A stretch of DNA of 17,488 bases from Deinococcus sp. Leaf326 (GTDB lineage Bacteria > Deinococcota > Deinococci > Deinococcales > Deinococcaceae). This document shows positions 13,407 through 17,488 of this stretch, piece after piece (within the stretch, counting starts at the first letter, position 1; each line of letters opens with the position of its first letter). Below the pieces are notes generated by a model. That model ran no database searches and had not been told where the DNA came from. It saw only the letters and a program-made list of their open reading frames with translations. The stretch lies in the NCBI RefSeq assembly GCF_001424185.1, contig NZ_LMOM01000031.1, positions 6,673 through 24,160 on the forward strand, given 5' to 3'. Position numbers and translations under genes: made by a program.

Positions 13407-14431
13407 GCGTACCGCACGCGGGGATCGACCAGGGTGTAGGCCAGGTCAGCCAGCAGATTGACGGTCACCACGATGGTCGCGGTCAGCAGCGCGAAGCCCA
13501 GCACGCCAGGCATATCGCCCAGCGCCGCGGCCTGCGCAGCCCAGCTGCCGACCCCGGGATAGCCGTAGAGGGTCTCGGCAATCACGGCGCCCTGGAGCAG
13601 TCCGGACACGCTGAGGGCCGAGAGGGTCACTACAGTCAGCAGCGCGTTGCGCCGGGCGTGCTTGCGGACGATGACCCGTTCGCTGACGCCTTTGGCGCGC
13701 GCGGTGCGGATGTAGTCGCTGCCCAGTGCCTCGATCATGCTGGCGCGGGTGCCCTTGATCAGGCCGGCACCACTGGCGACCAATAACGTGAACACCGGCA
13801 GGATCAGGTGCACCAGGGCGTCCCAGAAGACGTCAAGCCGCCCGCTGAGCAGGGCGTCGACCGTGACCAGGCCGGTCACGTGCCGGACCTCCCCGGTCAG
13901 CAGCCGCACGGCAGCGTCGTTGCTGAGGTTGCCGGTGCCGGGCAACAGGTTCAGGACGCCGTAGAAGAGCACCAGAAGCCACACGCCCAGCACGAAGCTC
14001 GGCACGCTGTAGCCCACCACTGAGATCACCCGGATGACCGTGTCGACTCTCCGGTTGCGGTGTACTGCCGCGTGACCGCCCAGCCACACGCCCAGCGTGA
14101 TGAGCGGCAGGAGGGTGTAGAGCGCCAGTTCCAGGGTGGCGGGAAAGCGCGTGAGCAGGGTGGCGAGCACTGGCTGGCCGCTGGTGCGCGAGAAGCCGAG
14201 GTTGCCAGTTACCGCTTGGCGGAGCCACAGCCAGTACTGCTCGAAGACGTTGCCGTCCAGGTGGTTGGCTTTGATGATTTCGGGAATCTGCGAGAGCTGC
14301 TGCAAGTTGCTGGCGTACGCGGCGGCGCGCTGCTCGGGAGGGACCAGCTGCATCACCAGGACAATCAGCAGGGTCACAGCCAGCAGGATCAGCGGCAGCG
14401 CCAACAGCCGGCGGGCCACGAATGTCAGCAC
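13403..14431 (-). CDS. dppB: Peptide ABC transporter permease, DppB type
   Basis: A 342-aa permease starting [17 protein letters not shown]. The first membrane helix is followed by a periplasmic loop with the LWLRQAVTGNLGFS motif, further helices, and the EAA loop SDYIRTARAKGVSERVIVRKHARR (about 238-260). It ends in LADLAYTLVDPRVRYA, a classic DppB C-terminus. The open frame extends upstream to 14701 antisense-like, but residues before the GTG at 14431 are arginine- and proline-rich and overlap the GNAT gene. The GTG lies 7 nt inside the end of that gene (GTGCTGA), indicating translational coupling. With DppC it forms the membrane channel; no ATPase gene is in the window. Confidence 0.92.
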   Translation of the reverse strand: MLTFVARRLLALPLILLAVTLLIVLVMQLVPPEQRAAAYASNLQQLSQIPEIIKANHLDGNVFEQYWLWLRQAVTGNLGFSRTSGQPVLATLLTRFPATLELALYTLLPLITLGVWLGGHAAVHRNRRVDTVIRVISVVGYSVPSFVLGVWLLVLFYGVLNLLPGTGNLSNDAAVRLLTGEVRHVTGLVTVDALLSGRLDVFWDALVHLILPVFTLLVASGAGLIKGTRASMIEALGSDYIRTARAKGVSERVIVRKHARRNALLTVVTLSALSVSGLLQGAVIAETLYGYPGVGSWAAQAAALGDMPGVLGFALLTATIVVTVNLLADLAYTLVDPRVRYA

Positions 14432-15177
14432 GCCGCCGCCTGCTGAAAGAGGTACTGCCCCAGGCTGAGATCTACGTCCACGAGGGTGTGGCCGGCGTGG
14501 AACAACTGGCTGAAGAGCGGCGCGCTGCGCCGGCGCCACTCGAGGGCCAGTGCCGGGTCGTCGCGCAGGAGGCGGTAATAATCGCGCGGCACGTGGACGG
14601 CCAGCGCGCCAGGCAGGCTCGTCGGCAGATCCTCCTGGAGGGGATCTATGGCGGGCCCGGCGGTCCATGGAGCGTGGACCTGCGCGCGGTCGAGGGACCA
14701 CACCACCTCAAAGCGGTCAGAGGGCACGCCGGCGTTGATGCCGCCCATCTCGCCGTAGTAATTGGGGTGGTAGGCGACTGCCACGGCGCCGAGCCGGTGG
14801 ATGTTCAAGTGGGCGTTGGCGAGCAGCAGCGGATCGAAGGTCCAGGTCACGCGGGTGACGTTCCGTTCGAGGCACCACGTCTGCTGAAAGCGTTTGAGCC
14901 GCTCGCCGAGCCCCTGGCGCTGGACGTCCGGGTGCACGCCCAGCCGGTGGGAGTGCTGGGTGTCCGCCCGGGCGGTCGGCAGACCCACGAGGTAGGCCCA
15001 GACCTGGCCTTGCGCGTCCAGCGCGCCGGCGACCAGGCCACCGGCGCGCTGCAGGACATGCAGCAGCACGGGGTCTTCCGGTCCGTCGCTGTCGCCCCAG
15101 ACGGTTCGCGCCAGAGGTGGCGTCAGGGACAGTTCCGTCAGGCCGCGCAGTTCCCGGACGGTCAGCGCACCGGTCAT
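14425..15177 (-). CDS. GNAT-family acyltransferase (COG3375-like)
   Basis: A 250-aa protein with the GNAT acyl-CoA binding signature Q86-RQGLG91 after the strand LGVHP (79-83). A family-specific C-terminal half follows ([34 protein letters not shown]), characteristic of the COG3375 group. Such genes commonly adjoin N-acylamino acid racemases. In Geobacillus kaustophilus a GNAT succinyltransferase, N-succinylamino acid racemase and desuccinylase convert D- to L-amino acids, so a similar role (acylating D-amino acids for the racemase) is inferred here. The ATG at 15177 overlaps the racemase stop (ATGA). The longer open frame upstream lies inside the racemase gene and is rejected. Confidence 0.85.
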   Translation of the reverse strand: MTGALTVRELRGLTELSLTPPLARTVWGDSDGPEDPVLLHVLQRAGGLVAGALDAQGQVWAYLVGLPTARADTQHSHRLGVHPDVQRQGLGERLKRFQQTWCLERNVTRVTWTFDPLLLANAHLNIHRLGAVAVAYHPNYYGEMGGINAGVPSDRFEVVWSLDRAQVHAPWTAGPAIDPLQEDLPTSLPGALAVHVPRDYYRLLRDDPALALEWRRRSAPLFSQLFHAGHTLVDVDLSLGQYLFQQAAAC

Positions 15178-16304
15178 ACCGGCGTGACCGGCACGGTCAC
15201 TGGGCCGAGTTGCTCGGTGTGCCGGGTGACGCTCTCCAGGAACGGCAGGTCCAGGGTCACGCCGATGCCCGGACCCGCAGGCACCGGCATCAGGCCACCG
15301 CGGGTTTCGAGCGGTTCGTGAATCAGGTCGCGCGCCCAATAGCGTGACGACGAACTGGTGTCACCCGGTTTGGTGAAGTTGGCCAACGACGCGAGGTGAA
15401 TGTTGTGGGCGCGGCCGATGCCGCTTTCGAGCATGCCGCCACACCACACCGGAGCGCTGAAGGCGGCGGCCACGTCGTGAATCCGCCGGGCTTCGAGGTG
15501 CCCGCCGACGCGGCCGACTTTGATGTTGACGAGTCGGCAGGCCGCGGTTTCGAGAGCCTTACGGGCGTCTTGGGCGGTGGTGATGCACTCGTCGAGGCAC
15601 AGCGGTGTGCGCAGGAGCGCCTGGAGTTTGGCGTGGTCGCGCAGATCATCCCACGCCAGGGGCTGCTCGATGTAGTCGAGGCCGAGGTCGTCGAGCGCGC
15701 GCAGGACGTTGAGGTCCGCCAGGGAGTAGGCGGCGTTGGCGTCCACGGTGACTGGCAACGTTCCGAGGGCGGCCTTGACGGCCCGGACCACTTCGACATC
15801 CCAGCCGGCCTGAATCTTGAGTTTGATGCGGCGGTAGCCCTGTTCGGCGTGCCGCACGGCGCTCTCCACGGTGGCGTCGACTGAGGCGTGAATGCCGAGC
15901 GAGACGCCTACAGGTACCTCGCTGCGCACGCCGCCGAGGACAGTAGAGAGTGGCAGGTTCCGCGCCTGAGCCCACAGGTCCCAGTAGGCCATCTCCACGG
16001 TAGCCAGGGTCATGCGGTTACCACGGACGGCGCTTAGGTGGCGTGTGAGCTGCTCGGGGTTCTCCCAGCGCCGCCCTAAGATCCCCGGCAGGATGGTTTC
16101 GCGCAGGAGGGCTAATGCACCGCTGATGGTCTCTTCGCGGTACTGCGGTTGAGCGTCCATGACGCCTTCGGCCACGCCGTGTAGGCCTTCGCCGGAGAGG
16201 CGCAGCAGGATGAAGGTCTTGTCGCGGATTTCGCCGAAGGAGGTTCGGAAGGGACGCAGCAGGGGTAGGGAAACGACGCGCAATTCGGCACGTTCAAGCA
16301 ACAT
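15174..16304 (-). CDS. N-acylamino acid racemase / OSBS-family enolase
   Basis: A 376-aa enolase-superfamily enzyme of the NSAR/OSBS group. Catalytic residues are all in place: K161-x-K163 ([12 protein letters not shown]), metal ligands D188 (VDANAAY), E213 ([10 protein letters not shown]) and D238 (LCLDEC), and K262 ([10 protein letters not shown]). The numbering runs seven residues behind the D. radiodurans NAAAR as I remember it, with long identical runs such as [20 protein letters not shown]. It would interconvert D- and L-forms of N-acyl amino acids. No menaquinone genes are nearby, so an OSBS-only role is unlikely. Start at ATG 16304 matches the family N-terminus; it lacks its own SD, but the stop of a short SD-led leader ORF overlaps it. 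First structural gene of the operon. Confidence 0.93.
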   Translation of the reverse strand: MLLERAELRVVSLPLLRPFRTSFGEIRDKTFILLRLSGEGLHGVAEGVMDAQPQYREETISGALALLRETILPGILGRRWENPEQLTRHLSAVRGNRMTLATVEMAYWDLWAQARNLPLSTVLGGVRSEVPVGVSLGIHASVDATVESAVRHAEQGYRRIKLKIQAGWDVEVVRAVKAALGTLPVTVDANAAYSLADLNVLRALDDLGLDYIEQPLAWDDLRDHAKLQALLRTPLCLDECITTAQDARKALETAACRLVNIKVGRVGGHLEARRIHDVAAAFSAPVWCGGMLESGIGRAHNIHLASLANFTKPGDTSSSSRYWARDLIHEPLETRGGLMPVPAGPGIGVTLDLPFLESVTRHTEQLGPVTVPVTPV

Positions 16305-16371
16305 GAGCAGCGTCCGGGAGCCGGTGGGCAGAGGATGGGGAAACGGAACTGGGGGGAGCAGATCGCGGCAT
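16294..16371 (-). CDS. 25-aa leader ORF overlapping the racemase start
   Basis: An ATG at 16371-16369 has a perfectly spaced AAGGAG (16384-16379, 7 nt away). Its frame ends in TGA at 16296-16294, 11 nt past the racemase ATG at 16304. The product ([17 protein letters not shown] and eight more residues) is proline- and serine-rich and resembles no known protein. Because the racemase lacks its own ribosome binding site, ribosomes finishing this ORF probably restart at the racemase ATG. It could be a simple coupling device or a sensing leader peptide; nothing in it resembles a classic run of one amino acid. Confidence 0.5.
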   Translation of the reverse strand: MPRSAPPSSVSPSSAHRLPDAAHVA

Positions 16372-16449
16372 AGGGCAGCTCCTTCAGGTGTCAGGCGAGC
16401 GACACTGAGCGGCGGCAAAGGCAGAACAGTCTGTATTTGGATTTTCAGA

Positions 16450-16478
16450 AGAGTACGTGATCGCAGAAATGTTTTCAA
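16450..16478 (-). promoter_or_regulatory. Sigma-70 type promoter of the peptide/D-amino-acid operon
   Basis: On the minus strand TTGAAA (16478-16473) and TACTCT (16455-16450) are exactly 17 nt apart. Transcription would start near 16443, giving a leader of about 140 nt before the racemase ATG. It is the best promoter-like match in the gene-free stretch 16305-16677. Upstream of it (16480-16677) I see no gene and no clear operator palindrome for the RpiR-type regulator. Confidence 0.55.
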
Positions 16479-16677
16479 GGTGTGGCATGCCGCTACCCGG
16501 AGACAACTCCATGCCTCTGGACTCTCAATCGAGCTGTCTAACAAGCCTCTCAAAAATCCAGTCCGTGGATCTGAGACGCCTCGGGTGTTGCAGACGCTGT
16601 GTAACAACTGCTGCCTGCTCAGTCCGGGCGCTGCGACTCGGTCCAGTGGGTCGAACGGATCAGGAGCGTCGCTTCCC

Positions 16678-17136
16678 TCATCCGGTTAGCCGTTCCATTT
16701 CATCTGGGTCCCGAACGCGGTCGTGAGCCACCACTGCCTCATAGAGGTAGGCCAGCATTCCCAACTGCCGGGCATCGAGCACCGCAGGATCGGGATGAGC
16801 GCATGCAGTCGTGGGCTCCAGGCGGTCGCTCGGGCAGTACACGCCCTGCCGGGGGAAGATCTGGCGCCTCGCTTCCTGAAAGCCCCAGGTCCAGTCGAGC
16901 GGGAGTGGGCACTGGCGCTCGGGCCACACCGTCCAGAGGGGACGGGCGTGGAGGTGCTGGGGGAGTTCCTGGACCAGGGCGCGCAGGTCCTCCTCGTGGA
17001 CGAAGACGTCCAGCCAGACCAGAGGAGAGCCCGCCCGACCCACCACATGGACTGCTGCGGGGCCGAAGGGGGAGTGGGCGAAGTGGACGGGCAGCCCGCG
17101 CAGGTCGGCGGCCACCTGAGAGAGTGCACTGTTCAT
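16678..17136 (-). CDS. Hypothetical protein, intact copy of the gene truncated at 3087
   Basis: A 152-aa soluble protein of unknown function. The middle reads [24 protein letters not shown], and the C-terminal half holds [25 protein letters not shown] and [13 protein letters not shown], which are also kept in the partial copy at 3087-3316. Conservation of this frame between the copies supports it over the competing plus-strand frame. No signal peptide, membrane segment or catalytic motif is evident. The ATG at 17136 lacks a Shine-Dalgarno; alternating ACCCC/GGGGT segments lie just upstream. Its neighbour upstream is an HU-like gene. Confidence 0.65.
   Translation of the reverse strand: MNSALSQVAADLRGLPVHFAHSPFGPAAVHVVGRAGSPLVWLDVFVHEEDLRALVQELPQHLHARPLWTVWPERQCPLPLDWTWGFQEARRQIFPRQGVYCPSDRLEPTTACAHPDPAVLDARQLGMLAYLYEAVVAHDRVRDPDEMERLTG
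16711..16925. repeat. Direct repeat, right copy (partner at about 3102-3316)
   Basis: This is the 3' half of the intact hypothetical gene, matching the truncated copy at the left. The copies are too diverged (about 87%) for very recent duplication, so either the family has several members on the replicon or the duplication is old. Confidence 0.8.
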
Positions 17137-17140
17137 GGGA

Positions 17141-17162
17141 GGGGTCTGTACCCCAACGGGGT
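17141..17162. repeat. Alternating ACCCC/GGGGT hairpins before the hypothetical gene
   Basis: On the minus strand ACCCC (17162-17158), GGGGT (17154-17150) and ACCCC (17145-17141) follow one another with 3- and 4-nt spacers, ending 4 nt before the ATG at 17136. The central GGGGT can pair with either neighbour but not both, so two mutually exclusive small hairpins are possible in the leader. Confidence 0.4.
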
Positions 17163-17239
17163 GAGGGAAGAACCGTGACGGATAGGGCCGGCATTCCCCT
17201 CCTCCCTCTCTGGGCTCCGAAGTGATCTTGCTTCCGGAT

Positions 17240-17488
17240 TCAGGGGACCACTTGGGCTGGTGGGGCGAGGAAGTTGCGGAGTTTCGGCGCGGCCTCGAAC
17301 GTCACTGCCGCGTTGGGCAGACCGGGGCGAGGCATGTACGGATGGAGCCTGAAGGTGCCGAGCGGGCTCAGGGTGACGTTGCGACCCGCAATGAGCTCCT
17401 GAGCAACGGCCGCACAGACCACTTCGACGACAGCCTGTGCAGTGTCGTGGGGGTGGCCGAGGTCCTGCAGCCGGCGAATCAACTCCGC
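17240..17488 (-). CDS. HU/IHF-family DNA-binding protein, 5'-truncated by window end
   Basis: The visible part reads AELIRRLQDLGHPHDTAQ, then VVCAAVAQELIAGRNVTL and SPLGTFRLHPYMPRPGLPNAAVTFEAAPKLRNFL. This follows the HU fold: two N-terminal helices, the V-L-x-x-G-F/L-G-x-F turn, a shortened arm with RPGLPN where HU has RNPRTG, and a C-terminal helix ending at the F-x-A/P-x-x-x-L motif. HU proteins bend and compact DNA. The alignment suggests that only a few residues lie beyond 17488, so the TTG at 17482 is not taken as the start. The arm is shorter than in typical HU, which may weaken DNA wrapping. It lies about 100 nt upstream of the hypothetical gene. Confidence 0.7.
   Translation of the reverse strand, partial: AELIRRLQDLGHPHDTAQAVVEVVCAAVAQELIAGRNVTLSPLGTFRLHPYMPRPGLPNAAVTFEAAPKLRNFLAPPAQVVP

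Noticed and set aside
14422..15321. A 299-codon plus-strand open frame
   Set aside because: It is antisense to the GNAT acyltransferase gene, which has recognisable motifs, coupled start and stop overlaps and family conservation. High GC leaves long antisense frames open.
15174..16304. o-Succinylbenzoate synthase (menC) of menaquinone synthesis
   Set aside because: The fold fits, but no other men genes are near; GNAT adjacency and close resemblance to Deinococcus N-acylamino acid racemase favour the racemase role.
16723..17178. A plus-strand frame over the hypothetical gene, similar to the start of the frame at 3117
   Set aside because: The similarity follows from DNA-level repetition. The minus frame has a more protein-like composition and keeps its C-terminal motifs between copies. 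Still, this choice is not certain.
1..17488. CRISPR array, tRNA or rRNA genes
   Set aside because: I saw no regularly spaced repeats and no cloverleaf or rRNA-like stretches on either strand.

Overview
The window looks like a piece of an accessory replicon (plasmid, megaplasmid or second chromosome) from a Deinococcus-type bacterium. This is inferred from the high GC content, from a close match to my memory of the Deinococcus radiodurans N-acylamino acid racemase, from tnpB remains of the kind common in that genus, and from plasmid-type ParA/ParB genes.

Region 1 (1-3077) is a partition module. A divergent ParB-like gene (minus strand, ending at 131) and a truncated upstream reading frame (1-87) face a parA-parB pair (1189-3077, plus strand, 4-nt ATGA overlap). 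parAB is visibly less GC-rich than the rest. The predicted ParA carries a Phd/YefM antitoxin-like domain of about 58 residues fused in front of the ATPase. Its promoter region contains a TTGTACAA palindrome, the core sequence known for YefM operators. A second, well-placed Shine-Dalgarno/ATG at 1375 could also make the ATPase without that domain. Between the divergent genes lie two near-identical 21-bp palindromes 33 bp apart and, reading toward the ParB-like gene, a textbook intrinsic terminator directly before its ribosome binding site.

Region 2 (3087-3833) is a scar. It holds the 3' part of a hypothetical gene (also present in full at 16678-17136), joined at about 3316 to the 3' two-fifths of a tnpB gene and followed by a perfect 15-bp hairpin.

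Region 3 (about 3832-16478) is one long minus-strand operon. Transcription order is: N-acylamino acid racemase/OSBS-type enolase, COG3375-like GNAT acyltransferase, DppB and DppC permeases, peptide-binding protein, serine hydrolase 2, D-aminoacylase-like amidohydrolase, M19 dipeptidase, serine hydrolase 1, RpiR/MurR-type regulator, and possibly a tiny membrane ORF. Most junctions overlap or are short. A TTGAAA-N17-TACTCT promoter lies upstream, and a 25-codon leader ORF with a strong SD overlaps the racemase start. Taken together, the genes suggest import of peptides (possibly cell-wall derived), cytoplasmic cleavage, and acylation, racemisation and deacylation of the released D-amino acids. 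No ABC ATPase gene is present, so the transporter must borrow one.

Region 4 (16678-17488) holds the full hypothetical gene and the 5'-truncated end of an HU-like DNA-binding protein gene. The two copies of the hypothetical gene are direct repeats about 13.6 kb apart that flank the catabolic operon.
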